Origin: Pseudomonadota bacterium
GTDB taxonomy: Bacteria; Pseudomonadota; Gammaproteobacteria; Xanthomonadales; Rhodanobacteraceae
Assembly: GCA_021805685.1 (NCBI GenBank)
Contig: JAJZET010000217.1
Span: forward strand, 1 to 56,589
DNA: 56,589 bases
Direction: 5' to 3'
Below the pieces are notes generated by a model. It ran no database searches. It was not told the origin of the DNA and saw only the letters and a list, made by a program, of their open reading frames with translations. The position numbers and the translations under genes were made by a program. Numbering within the stretch: the stretch's first letter is position 1; each line of letters begins with the position of its first letter. Of this stretch, positions 1 through 9,645 are shown piece by piece.

Positions 1-1542
1 ATCGTGCTGGCCGTGCTGGCGCTGGTGGTGGTGAAGGCGCTCACGCACAGCCCGTGGGGCACGTTCACCGTGGCGATGACCATCCCGATCGCGCTGCTGA
101 TGGGTGCCTACCTGCGCTGGTTCCGCCCGGGCCGCATCCTCGAGGTGTCGATCATCGGCCTGGTGTTGTTGCTGCTGGCGATCTGGATGGGCAAGTACGT
201 GGCGGATTCGGCCGCGCTGGCGCCGGTGTTCGACCTCGACGCCAGGGCGCTGGCCTGGTGGCTGATCGGCTATGGCTTCGTCGCCTCGGTGCTTCCGGTG
301 TGGCTGCTGCTGGCGCCGCGCGACTACCTTTCCACCTTCCTCAAGATCGGCACCATCGCGCTGCTGGCGCTGGCGATCTTCCTGGCCGCGCCGATGCTGC
401 AGATGCCGGCGGTGACCAAGTTCATCGACGGCACCGGTCCGGTGTTCCAGGGCAACCTTTTCCCGTTCCTGTTCATCACCATCGCCTGCGGCGCGGTGTC
501 GGGCTGGCACTCGATCATCGCCTCCGGCACCACGCCCAAGCTGCTGGCCAACGAGGGCCAGGCGCGCATGGTCGGCTACGGCGGCATGCTGTGCGAGGCG
601 TTCGTGGCGATCATGGCGATGGTGGCGGCGGTGTCGCTGCACCCGGGCGTGTACTTCGCGATGAACTCGCCGAGCGCGATCATCGGCACCACCGTGGAAC
701 ACGCGGCGCAGACGATCAGCCAGTGGGGCTTCGTGCTGACGCCGAACGACCTGGTGCAGACCGCGAAGAACGTGGGCGAGCAGAGCATCCTCAGCCGCGC
801 CGGCGGCGCGCCCACGCTGGCGGTGGGCATGGCCCAGCTGCTGCACAACATCCTGCCGGGCGAGGGCATGATGGCGTTCTGGTACCACTACGCCATCTTG
901 TTCGAGGCGCTGTTCATCCTCACCACGGTGGACGCCGGCACGCGCGTCGGCCGCTTCATGATCCAGGAGATCGCCGGCCTCATCCACAAGCCGCTGCAGG
1001 CCACCGAGTCCTGGGCCGGCAACCTGCTGGCCACCGCGATCTGCGTGGCGTTGTGGGGCTACTTCCTGTATCAGGGTGCGGTCGATCCGCTGGGCGGCAT
1101 CAATACGCTGTGGCCGCTGTTCGGCATCGCCAACCAGATGCTGGCGGCGATCGCGCTGATGCTGGCCACGGTGGTGGTGGTCAAGCTCAAGCGCGAGCGC
1201 TACGTGTGGGTGCCGGGCATCCCGGCGATCTGGCTGATCGTTTGCACGCTGGCGGCGGGCTGGGAAAAGCTGACGGGCCCGATCAGCTTCACCGCCGCGG
1301 CGGACAAGTACGCCGCCGCGCTGGCCAACGGCCAGATGCTGGCGCCGGCCAAGACCGCGGCGGCGATGCGGCAGATCGTGACCAACAACCGCGTGGACAT
1401 GGCCATGACCGCGCTGTTCATGGCGCTGGTGGTGGTGATGACGCTGTTCTGCCTCAACGCGCTGGCCAAGGCCTGGAAAACCAACCACCCCACCGCCCAC
1501 GAGGAACCCTACGTGGCACTGACAGACGTCGCGGTACACTGA
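1..1542 (+). CDS. cstA: CstA/BtsT-family carbon starvation transporter, 5' end missing
   Basis: This is a polytopic inner-membrane protein of the CstA/BtsT family, proton-coupled importers of pyruvate or peptides induced when carbon runs low. The frame is open from base 1, so the N-terminus lies outside the window. About 513 residues are visible against roughly 690-720 for the family, so about 180 are missing. Counting from the first in-frame GTG at base 4, the family-typical segments PRDYLSTFLKIG (residues 105-116), GWHSIIASGTTPK (167-179) and a FEALFILTTVDAGTR segment (about 301-315) are clear, among about ten hydrophobic stretches. The stop is 4 bases before ybdD, the usual cstA-ybdD pairing. 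CstA and BtsT cannot be told apart here, so the exact substrate is open. Confidence 0.93.
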   Translation: MVLAVLALVVVKALTHSPWGTFTVAMTIPIALLMGAYLRWFRPGRILEVSIIGLVLLLLAIWMGKYVADSAALAPVFDLDARALAWWLIGYGFVASVLPVWLLLAPRDYLSTFLKIGTIALLALAIFLAAPMLQMPAVTKFIDGTGPVFQGNLFPFLFITIACGAVSGWHSIIASGTTPKLLANEGQARMVGYGGMLCEAFVAIMAMVAAVSLHPGVYFAMNSPSAIIGTTVEHAAQTISQWGFVLTPNDLVQTAKNVGEQSILSRAGGAPTLAVGMAQLLHNILPGEGMMAFWYHYAILFEALFILTTVDAGTRVGRFMIQEIAGLIHKPLQATESWAGNLLATAICVALWGYFLYQGAVDPLGGINTLWPLFGIANQMLAAIALMLATVVVVKLKRERYVWVPGIPAIWLIVCTLAAGWEKLTGPISFTAAADKYAAALANGQMLAPAKTAAAMRQIVTNNRVDMAMTALFMALVVVMTLFCLNALAKAWKTNHPTAHEEPYVALTDVAVH

Positions 1543-1546
1543 CGTC

Positions 1547-1747
1547 ATGGAACTCGTCGCGCGACTGCAGGCATTCCGGAAGCGGGCGGTGCAGACCGCT
1601 CGCCTGTGTTGCGGCGTGCCCGACTACGAGGCCTACGTGAAGCACCTGCGCGAGCACCACCCCGGGCACAAGGTGCCCAGCTACGCCGAGTTCTTCCGCG
1701 AGCGCCAGGAAGCCCGCTACAAGGGTGGCGGCGGGCGCTGCTGCTAA
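1547..1747 (+). CDS. ybdD: YbdD/YjiX-family small protein (DUF466)
   Basis: This 66-residue cytoplasmic protein belongs to the YbdD/YjiX family, which almost always sits just downstream of cstA/btsT genes. The family core CCGVPDYEAYVKHLREHHPG is present at residues 21-40, followed by a Pro-containing FFRERQEARY stretch and a Gly/Cys-rich tail. Family members are about 65-70 residues, so it is full length. It starts 4 bases after the transporter stop and is surely co-transcribed with it. Its biochemical role is not established; an accessory role in transporter function is the usual inference. Confidence 0.9.
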   Translation: MELVARLQAFRKRAVQTARLCCGVPDYEAYVKHLREHHPGHKVPSYAEFFRERQEARYKGGGGRCC

Positions 1748-1765
1748 ACTGTGCGCACTCCCATG

Positions 1766-1800
1766 GCCCCGCCGCAGCAATCCGGCGGGGCTTCGCGTTT
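1766..1800 (+). terminator. Probable terminator of cstA-ybdD
   Basis: A 9-bp G+C stem (1766-1774 with 1783-1791) and 8-base loop lie 19 bases after the ybdD stop, followed by a weakly T-rich tail. It fits the end of the cstA-ybdD operon and separates it from the next gene. Confidence 0.55.
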
Positions 1801-1815
1801 CCAGAGTCGCAGGGC

Positions 1816-3975
1816 ATGCCCGCAGCACCCCACCCCGTCAGCTTCGGATACTTCGTCACCGCACTGATCGCCACCGCCGTGGTCGCTGCAGGCGCCGGCC
1901 TGCAATTCCTGCTGATCGGCTGGCGCCAGAAGCACGACCGCACGCCGCTGGCCTTCGCCGCGCTGTGCGTGTGCGCCGCGATGCTGGCGTTCGGGCGGGC
2001 GGGCGTCTACTCGGCGCAAACCCATGAGCAGACCCTGCTCGCGCTGCGCATCCTGGCCGGGGCCGTGCTGCTCGCCCTGCCGGCGTTGATGTTCTTCGTC
2101 GCCAGCTACACGGGCAAACCGATGCGGCGCCCCCTGGTGCTGCTGCTGTTGCTGGCGACGCTGGCGATGTCGGTGCTCAACCTGGTCGAGCCCGGCACCG
2201 TGTTCTACGCATCGGTGCAACCGGGCGCACTGGTGCGGCTGCCCTGGGGCGAATCACTGCAGGGCATCGACGGTACGCGCTCGACGTCGGGGCGGGTGTT
2301 CTACGCCTTCTGCTACGCGGTATTCGCCTGGACGTTCTATCGCGCTGCGCGCCAATGCGCGACACAGGGCCAGCGCCTGCGCGGCGCCATGCTGCTGGCC
2401 TGCCTGCTGGTGCAGTTCCTTGCCCTGCTGTGGAGCGTCGTGGTGATCGACGCGATGAACCGCCCCTACCCGGCCACCGACGCGTTCGCGTTCCTCTCCT
2501 TCGTGCTGCTGATGGGCCTGTCGCTGGTCGAGCAGATGCGCATGCATACCGTGCAGCTCGAACGCACCACCGCGCAGTTGCGCGCGGAGGCCGCCACCCG
2601 CCGCCAGGCGGAACAGGGGTTGCGCCATGCCGCCTGGCACGATGCGCTGACCGGCCTGCCCAACCGACTGCATGCGCAACACACGCTGGGCGGCCTGCTG
2701 GCCGACGCCGAGCGCAACGGCCTGCACGGCAGCGTGCTGCTGGTCGACCTCGACCACTTCAAGACCGTCAACGAATCGCTGGGCCACCGCTTCGGCGACC
2801 TACTGCTGCAGGCGGTGGCCGAGCGCCTGGCCGATGCGATACCCGATGCCATCTCGGTAGCGCGCCTCGGCGGCGGCGAGTTCATGCTGCTGCTGGACGC
2901 CACCGCCGCCGATGCAGCCGCAGCCGCGCAGCACGGCATGGCGATGGCCGAACACGTGCTGGCGCACATGGCCAGGCCCTTGGCGGTCGAACGCCGTGCG
3001 CAAGCCGTCGGCGTCAGCATCGGCGTAGCCACGTTTCCCGACGCCGGCAGCGGCCCCGCCGACATCGCGCGGCGTGCCGACATCGCCCTGCACCGGGCGA
3101 AGGCGGCGGGCCGCCACTCCGCGCGACTGTTCGAAGCGCAGATGCAGGACGAGGCGGATACCCGCCTCGAACTGGAGCGCGGCCTGCGCCTCGCCCTGCA
3201 GCGCGACGAACTGGTGCTGTATTTCCAGCCGCAGGTGGATAGGCGCGGCCGCCTCGCCGGTGCCGAGACGCTGCTGCGCTGGCACAACCCGACCCTGGGC
3301 ACGCTGCTGCCCGACCGCTTCGTGCACATCGCCGAGGAGACCGGCCTGGTGCATGCGCTGGGGCAATGGGTGATCGACGCTGCCTGCCGCCAGTTGCGGG
3401 ACTGGCAGCAATCGGGCCTCGCCACCGACATCCACCTGGCGATCAACGTCAGCCCCTGGCAGATCGCCCAGCCGAAATTCGCGGACAACATCGCGGCACA
3501 GGTACGTGCGGCGGGCATCGAACCCCGCGAACTGACGCTGGAACTGACCGAGAACGTGCTGTTGGATGATTTCGATGCGGCCCGGCAGACGCTGCAGCAA
3601 TTGGCCAACCTCGGCTTCCGGCTGTCGCTGGACGACTTCGGCACCGGCTATTCGTCGCTCGCCCGCCTGCAGCAGTTGCCGCTGCACGAACTGAAGATCG
3701 ACCGCTCCTTCGTCCACGCGTTGCAGCCGGACAGCGCCAACCCGCTGGCCGGCTTCATCGTGGATATCGGCAAGCGGCTGGGTATGACCACGGTTGCCGA
3801 GGGCGTCGAGAACGCCGATCAGCAAGCCATGCTGGCGGCGCTGGGCTGCGACCTGGTGCAGGGCTATTTCATTGGCAGGCCCATGCGTGCGGAGGCCTTC
3901 CGGCACTGGCTGCGCCAGCGCCAGGCCGTCAACGTCGACGAAGCCGCCATGGATCGCGCCCCCTTCCTTCCCTGA
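1816..3975 (+). CDS. Membrane GGDEF-EAL protein; degenerate GGDEF, probable c-di-GMP phosphodiesterase
   Basis: A 719-residue protein with an N-terminal multi-helix membrane module (about seven hydrophobic segments, residues 10-240), a short linker, a GGDEF domain (about 270-435) and an EAL domain (about 445-705). The GGDEF signature reads GGGEF (residues 352-356): the third position, normally Asp/Glu and needed for metal binding and catalysis, is Gly, so cyclase activity is doubtful. The EAL domain looks intact: ETL at 484-486 keeps the metal-binding Glu, and ELTE, DDFGTGYSS (606-614), KIDRSFV and AEGVE follow. It therefore probably degrades cyclic di-GMP, with the GGDEF domain as a possible GTP sensor. 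ATG 1816 is preferred over the upstream in-frame start at 1606, which would overlap ybdD and the terminator. The stop overlaps the next start (TGATG). Confidence 0.9.
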   Translation: MPAAPHPVSFGYFVTALIATAVVAAGAGLQFLLIGWRQKHDRTPLAFAALCVCAAMLAFGRAGVYSAQTHEQTLLALRILAGAVLLALPALMFFVASYTGKPMRRPLVLLLLLATLAMSVLNLVEPGTVFYASVQPGALVRLPWGESLQGIDGTRSTSGRVFYAFCYAVFAWTFYRAARQCATQGQRLRGAMLLACLLVQFLALLWSVVVIDAMNRPYPATDAFAFLSFVLLMGLSLVEQMRMHTVQLERTTAQLRAEAATRRQAEQGLRHAAWHDALTGLPNRLHAQHTLGGLLADAERNGLHGSVLLVDLDHFKTVNESLGHRFGDLLLQAVAERLADAIPDAISVARLGGGEFMLLLDATAADAAAAAQHGMAMAEHVLAHMARPLAVERRAQAVGVSIGVATFPDAGSGPADIARRADIALHRAKAAGRHSARLFEAQMQDEADTRLELERGLRLALQRDELVLYFQPQVDRRGRLAGAETLLRWHNPTLGTLLPDRFVHIAEETGLVHALGQWVIDAACRQLRDWQQSGLATDIHLAINVSPWQIAQPKFADNIAAQVRAAGIEPRELTLELTENVLLDDFDAARQTLQQLANLGFRLSLDDFGTGYSSLARLQQLPLHELKIDRSFVHALQPDSANPLAGFIVDIGKRLGMTTVAEGVENADQQAMLAALGCDLVQGYFIGRPMRAEAFRHWLRQRQAVNVDEAAMDRAPFLP

Positions 3976-4499
3976 TGTTTTCCATGCCCCGAACCGAGAC
4001 CGCCATCGCCACGCAACCCAGGAACCATCGCGCCGGCCTGCGCGTCATCGCCATCTACGAGGTCGTGAAGACCCTCTGTCTCGTACTGGTCGCCATCGCC
4101 GCCTTCCACCTCGAGCACGAGCAGGCCTTCCGGCAGCTGGTGCACTGGCTGGAACACCTGCCACTCACCGGCAGCAACGCACTGCGCTGGCGCCTGGTGG
4201 GCGCGCTGCAGGACTTCGGGCCCAGCCGCTTCGTGGCCGTGGGCATGGTGGCGCTGGGCTACGCGCTGCTGTTCGGCATCGAGGGGGTGGGCCTGCTGAT
4301 GGGCAAGTACTGGGCCGAGTGGTTCACCGTGGTCGCCACCGGATCGCTCATCCCGGTCGAGCTTTACGAAGTGCTGCGCCACTTCGGCTGGCTGCAGTTC
4401 GCCGCGCTGGTCGGCAACGTGGCGATCGTGGTGTACCTGGTACGCGTGGCGCTGCAGACCCGCGCGGAGCGGCTGGCCGCCGCCGACCGGCTCCGCTGA
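3975..4499 (+). CDS. DUF2127 family inner-membrane protein
   Basis: A 174-residue hydrophobic protein of the DUF2127 type, judged by the overall pattern: an RVIAIYEVVKTL first helix, a central YALLFGIEGVGLLMGKYWAEW segment, and the PVELYEV motif before the last helix. About four membrane spans are expected. The start overlaps the stop of the GGDEF-EAL gene by one base, so translation is probably coupled; a second Met three codons in is an alternative start. Function is unknown. The coupling makes a link with the c-di-GMP protein possible, but nothing in the sequence proves it. Confidence 0.75.
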   Translation: MFSMPRTETAIATQPRNHRAGLRVIAIYEVVKTLCLVLVAIAAFHLEHEQAFRQLVHWLEHLPLTGSNALRWRLVGALQDFGPSRFVAVGMVALGYALLFGIEGVGLLMGKYWAEWFTVVATGSLIPVELYEVLRHFGWLQFAALVGNVAIVVYLVRVALQTRAERLAAADRLR

Positions 4500-4555
4500 G
4501 GGCACTCGCGCTGCGGGCGGCTTGCGCAGGCAGGCACGCCCGGCAGCCGCCGCGC

Positions 4556-5598
<1,043 letters not shown>

Positions 5599-5618
5599 AG
5601 CACCGCAGCGTGCAGCGT

Positions 5619-5662
5619 GGATGGCCGCCCATCGGCTTCCCGCGGTCATGGATGACCGCAAA
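5619..5662 (+). repeat. Dispersed two-hairpin repeat, copy 2
   Basis: Second 44-base copy, 20 bases after copy 1. Its second stem reads GCGGTCA-TGGA-TGACCGC (5642-5659), where the A-T pair of copy 1 has become G-C. This covariation suggests the fold matters. The pair lies between pip (minus) and the beta-lactamase gene (plus), an intergenic position typical of REP-like elements. Confidence 0.75.
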
Positions 5663-5784
5663 GCCTTGGGAAGGCTAGCACGACCACCCGCTGCGTCGGC
5701 CTCACCCCGACCGCCCGAGTGCCACCGCATTGCCCTTTTCGGGTGGCAAGCTGGGCATTCACTGTTTTCCAGCCAGGGGCTCAC

Positions 5785-6798
5785 ATGCCTACCGTCCGCA
5801 CCCGCCTGTCGAAATGGCTCGTCCTGACCCTCGCCTTGCTGGCACCGACGACTCTGCTGGCGACCCAGCCATCAGCCAGGCAGGCCAACCGCGCCGTCCT
5901 GCAGGGCAAGCTCGAAGCCCTGGCCCGGCGCGCACGACCCGGCACGTTCGGCATCGTCGTGCTCGACCCGCAGAGCGGCGAGCGCTGGAGCGTCAACGCC
6001 GACCGTGCCTATCCGATGATGAGCACGTTCAAGGCGCCGGTGGCCGCCGCGGTATTCGCGCGCATCGACCGCGGCGCGCTCTCGATGGACAAGACGGTCA
6101 CGCTGACACGCGCGGACATCGTCAACGGCTCCGCCGTACCATCGATCGGCGCGCACTTCCACGGCGAACGCATGAGCTTCACCGTGCGTCGGCTGCTGGC
6201 AGCAGCCGTCAGCGACAGCGACAACACCGCCGTCGATGCGCTGCTGAAGCTGGTCCCGCCGCGCGAGGTCACCGCCTTCCTGCGTGCGCACGGCATCACC
6301 GGCATGCGCGTGGACATGGGTGAAGAGGACGTCGACCGCGTGTTCGAACAGCTGGCACCTGGCCAACAGCCACCAGCGAACGAGACGCCGAAGGCAGAGG
6401 ATGCGCGCCTGCAGCGCGGCTACCGCGCCTACCTTGCCGATCCGCGCAACCGCAGCACGGCGGATGCCGCCGCCGACTTTCTGGACAAGTTGCAGCGCGG
6501 CGAACTGCTTTCGGCTGCGTCGACGCGCGCGCTGCTGGCGCTGATGCGTGCGCAGACCACTCCGGACCGCATCCGGCAAGGCCTGCCCGGCGACGTGCGT
6601 TTTGCGGACAAATGCGGCACGTCCTACACGCTGGACGGGCTCACCGCCGCCTACAACGACATCGGCATCCTGACCTGGCCGGACGGCCGCAGCGTGATCG
6701 TGGCGGCCTTCCTCACGGCGTCAACCGCCTCGAAGGCCGGGCGCGAAGCCTTGTTCGCCGACCTCGGCCGGACGATCGCGGAAAGCTGGCACCACTGA
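5785..6798 (+). CDS. Divergent class A beta-lactamase-like serine hydrolase
   Basis: A 337-residue exported protein with a signal peptide (hydrophobic 11-26, likely cleavage after LLA) and a class A beta-lactamase fold. The catalytic STFK is at 80-83, SDN at 145-147, and the KTG equivalent is KCG at 276-278, followed by TS. The spacing from SDN to the omega loop matches TEM, placing the general base at Glu180 (Ambler 166), but the Ambler 170 Asn is Asp184. About 28 extra residues, rich in Pro, Ala and Glu, follow before the RSTADAAADFLDKL helix. The family is normally about 290 residues. ATG 5785 has an AGGGG Shine-Dalgarno and starts the signal peptide. No ampR-type regulator is adjacent. 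It is either a chromosomal beta-lactamase or a related hydrolase; substrates cannot be read from sequence. Confidence 0.85.
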   Translation: MPTVRTRLSKWLVLTLALLAPTTLLATQPSARQANRAVLQGKLEALARRARPGTFGIVVLDPQSGERWSVNADRAYPMMSTFKAPVAAAVFARIDRGALSMDKTVTLTRADIVNGSAVPSIGAHFHGERMSFTVRRLLAAAVSDSDNTAVDALLKLVPPREVTAFLRAHGITGMRVDMGEEDVDRVFEQLAPGQQPPANETPKAEDARLQRGYRAYLADPRNRSTADAAADFLDKLQRGELLSAASTRALLALMRAQTTPDRIRQGLPGDVRFADKCGTSYTLDGLTAAYNDIGILTWPDGRSVIVAAFLTASTASKAGREALFADLGRTIAESWHH

Positions 6799-6802
6799 GG
6801 CC

Positions 6803-8191
6803 TCAGTCGGCCTCGAACAGCTTGCCCGGGTTGAGGATGCCGTTCGGGTCGAACACCTTGCGCACGCCACGCATCAACGCGATCTCCGCCGCGCTGCGCG
6901 TGCTGTCGAGATACGGCTTCTTGACCAGGCCGATGCCGTGCTCGGCGGAGATGCTGCCGCCATGTTCCTTCAGTGTGGCGGCCAGCAGCTTGGTAACGTG
7001 CTCGCACTGCGCGATGAAATCCGTATCGATCATGCCGGCAGGCTTCAGCACGTTGATGTGCAGGTTGCCGTCGCCGATGTGGCCGAACCACACCACCTCG
7101 ATCTGCGGGTACTCGCGCGCCAGCAGCGCCTGCATGGCATGCAGGAAAGCCGGCACCGCGCCGATGCGCACCGACACGTCGTTCTTGTACGGCTTGTGCG
7201 GCGCCAGGCTCTCGGTGATGCCCTCGCGCAGCCGCCACAGCGCGGCGGCCTGGGCCTCGCTCTGCGCGATGGTGCCGTCGACGATCCAGCCCTGCTCCAT
7301 GCCCTCGCCGAGCACCGCCAGCGCGGCGTCCTGCGCAGATTCGTTCGGCGCATCGAACTCGGTGACCACGTAATACGGATGCTCGCCGTCCAGCGCGCGC
7401 TGCGCGCCGTGCGCCAGCACGTGCTTCAGCGCCACGTCGGTGAAGAACTCGAAGGCCTGCAGCGACAGTTTCGCGCGGAACAGGCCGAACACCGCCAGCA
7501 CCGCGTCCATATCCGGCAGCGCCAGCAGCATGGTCTGCGCGGGCGGCGGCGGCTCGGCGAGCCTGAGCGTGGCTTCCACCACGATGCCCAGGGTGCCCTC
7601 CGAGCCGACCATCAGGTGGCGGAAATCGTAGCCGCTGGAATTCTTCACCAGCGCGCGGTTGAGGTCGAGCAGCTCGCCGTTGCCTGCCACCACTTTCAAG
7701 CCCGCTATCCACTCGCGGGTGTTGCCGTAGCGGATCACCCGGATGCCGCCGGCATTGGTCGCGATGTTGCCGCCGATGGAACACGAACCGCGTGCGGCGA
7801 AGTCCACCGGGTAGATCAATCCGTGCTCGCGCGCCGCCGCATGCACCGCCTCCAGCGGCATGCCCGGCTGCACGGTGAGCGTGCGGTCGGCCGCATCGAA
7901 GCCCAGCACGCGGTTCATCCGCTCCAGGCCGAGCACCAGCTCGCCATGGGCCGCCACCGCACCGCCGGAGAGCCCGGTACGGCCGCCCGAGGGCACGATG
8001 GCCACGCGGTGATCATTGGCCCAGCACACGATGTCCTGCACCTCCTCCACCGAGGCCGGCAGTGCGATCGCCAGCGGTGCGGGCGTCCAGCGGCGCGTCC
8101 AGTCGCGGCCGTAATGCTCCAGGTCGCCTGGCTCGGTGAGCAGGCGCAGCCCGGGCAGGCGGCGGGCGAGATCGTCCAGGGAGTCGCTCAT
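6803..8191 (-). CDS. FAD-linked D-2-hydroxyglutarate dehydrogenase-like oxidoreductase
   Basis: A 462-residue flavoprotein of the GlcD/D-lactate dehydrogenase group. The N-terminal FAD-binding PCMH domain has PSGGRTGLSGGA near residue 66 and GGNIATNAGG near 139. The C-terminal FAD-oxidase domain has the HIGDGNLH metal/substrate motif and ends with SAEHGIG and the DPNGILNPGK tail. It is divergent from serA with a 109-base intergenic region. In Pseudomonas a D-2-hydroxyglutarate dehydrogenase is genetically and metabolically paired with SerA, which makes 2-hydroxyglutarate as a by-product; this neighbourhood supports that function over glycolate or lactate oxidation. It converges on the beta-lactamase gene with 4 bases between stops. 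Confidence 0.85.
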   Translation of the reverse strand: MSDSLDDLARRLPGLRLLTEPGDLEHYGRDWTRRWTPAPLAIALPASVEEVQDIVCWANDHRVAIVPSGGRTGLSGGAVAAHGELVLGLERMNRVLGFDAADRTLTVQPGMPLEAVHAAAREHGLIYPVDFAARGSCSIGGNIATNAGGIRVIRYGNTREWIAGLKVVAGNGELLDLNRALVKNSSGYDFRHLMVGSEGTLGIVVEATLRLAEPPPPAQTMLLALPDMDAVLAVFGLFRAKLSLQAFEFFTDVALKHVLAHGAQRALDGEHPYYVVTEFDAPNESAQDAALAVLGEGMEQGWIVDGTIAQSEAQAAALWRLREGITESLAPHKPYKNDVSVRIGAVPAFLHAMQALLAREYPQIEVVWFGHIGDGNLHINVLKPAGMIDTDFIAQCEHVTKLLAATLKEHGGSISAEHGIGLVKKPYLDSTRSAAEIALMRGVRKVFDPNGILNPGKLFEAD

Positions 8192-8300
8192 GAGGTTTCC
8201 GTCGGGTTATGCCTGGCGCCGCGTTCGGACGTCCAAACGACCATGTGTTGCGTTGCCGCAATTCTGGCATAGTAGCAGTTCACCCAGCGCCGGAGCCCCC

Positions 8301-9533
8301 ATGAAGACCTCGTTCCCACGGCAAGACATCAAGGTGCTGCTGCTGGAGGGCGTGAGTCGCACCGCGGTCGATGTCTTCGAACGCGCCGGCTACAGCAACA
8401 TCGAATACCACGAGAAGTCGCTGCCCGAGGCGCAACTGCTGGAACGCATCGCCGATGCTCACATCGTGGGCCTGCGATCGCGCACCCAGCTCACCGCCCA
8501 GGTGCTGCGCCACGCCAAGCGGCTGATCGCGGCGGGCTGCTTCTGCATCGGCACCAACCAGGTGGACCTGGGCGAGGCGGAACGGCTGGGCGTGCCGGTG
8601 TTCAACGCCCCCTATTCCAACACGCGCAGCGTGGCCGAGCTGGTGATCGCCGAGACGATCATGCTGCTGCGCGGCATTCCGCAACGCAACGCGCAATGCC
8701 ACCGCGGCGGCTGGAGCAAGTCCGCCGCGGGCAGCTACGAGGCGCGCGGCAAGGTACTGGGCGTGATCGGCTATGGCCACATCGGCACCCAGGTGGGCGT
8801 GTTGGCCGAAAGCCTGGGCATGCGGGTGATCTTCCACGACGTGGAGACCAAGCTGGCGCTGGGCAACGCCCAGGCCGCCGCCGGCCTGCACGACCTGCTG
8901 CAGCGCGCCGACGTGGTGACCCTGCACGTGCCGGAGACGCCGGCCACCAAGCTGATGTTCGGCGCCGCGGAAATCGCCGCGATGCGCCAGGGCGCGGTAC
9001 TGATCAATGCCTCGCGCGGCAGCGTGGTCGACATCGACGCGCTGGCCGGCGCGCTGCACGAGGGCCACCTGGCGGGGGCCGCGGTGGACGTGTTCCCGGT
9101 CGAGCCCAAGGGCAACGACGACCCGTTCGTGTCGCCGCTGGTGGGCCTGGACAACGTGATCCTGACCCCGCACATCGGCGGCAGCACGCTGGAGGCGCAG
9201 GACAACATCGGCATCGAGGTGGCCAGCAAGCTGGTGCGCTACAGCGACAACGGCTCCACCCTGTCGGCGGTGAATTTCCCCGAGGTGTCGCTGCCCGAGC
9301 ATCCGAGGAGCCGCCGCCTACTGCACATCCACAGGAACGTGCCCGGCGTGCTGTCGCGCATCAACGAGCTGTTCTCCGTCGGCAACATCAACATCGACGC
9401 GCAGTTCCTGCAGACCGACGCCGAGGTGGGCTACGTGGTGATCGACGTCTCGGCCGACGAAGCCCAGGCCAACGCGCTGAAGGACAAGCTGGTGGCCATC
9501 CAGGGGACCTTGCGCACCCGCGTCCTGTACTGA
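8301..9533 (+). CDS. serA: D-3-phosphoglycerate dehydrogenase
   Basis: A 410-residue cytoplasmic enzyme for the first step of serine synthesis, oxidising 3-phosphoglycerate with NAD. It has the E. coli SerA length and layout: N-terminal substrate domain with GLRSRTQLT, central Rossmann domain with GYGHIGTQVG, catalytic Arg in NASRGSVVD and His in LTPHIGGST, and a C-terminal ACT domain (about 335-410) that in E. coli binds serine for feedback inhibition. ATG 8301 follows CGGAG at good spacing. A weak promoter-like pair (TTGCGT 8248-8253, TAGTAG 8270-8275, 16-base spacer) lies upstream. The gene is divergent from the D-2-hydroxyglutarate dehydrogenase-like gene. Confidence 0.97.
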   Translation: MKTSFPRQDIKVLLLEGVSRTAVDVFERAGYSNIEYHEKSLPEAQLLERIADAHIVGLRSRTQLTAQVLRHAKRLIAAGCFCIGTNQVDLGEAERLGVPVFNAPYSNTRSVAELVIAETIMLLRGIPQRNAQCHRGGWSKSAAGSYEARGKVLGVIGYGHIGTQVGVLAESLGMRVIFHDVETKLALGNAQAAAGLHDLLQRADVVTLHVPETPATKLMFGAAEIAAMRQGAVLINASRGSVVDIDALAGALHEGHLAGAAVDVFPVEPKGNDDPFVSPLVGLDNVILTPHIGGSTLEAQDNIGIEVASKLVRYSDNGSTLSAVNFPEVSLPEHPRSRRLLHIHRNVPGVLSRINELFSVGNINIDAQFLQTDAEVGYVVIDVSADEAQANALKDKLVAIQGTLRTRVLY

Positions 9534-9645
9534 CGGCCGCCAGCGCCGGCAGGCGATGCCGGTCCCGGCCGATGCCGCCGCGGCACTCAAGCCGTTGCCC
9601 TGGCGTGCCGATAACCCGGCACTCCACCCGGCCCCAGGTCTCGCC

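Noticed and set aside
1606-1815. 70-codon N-terminal extension of the GGDEF-EAL gene
   Set aside because: Overlaps ybdD and its terminator and is Arg/Pro-rich; ATG 1816 starts directly before the membrane module.
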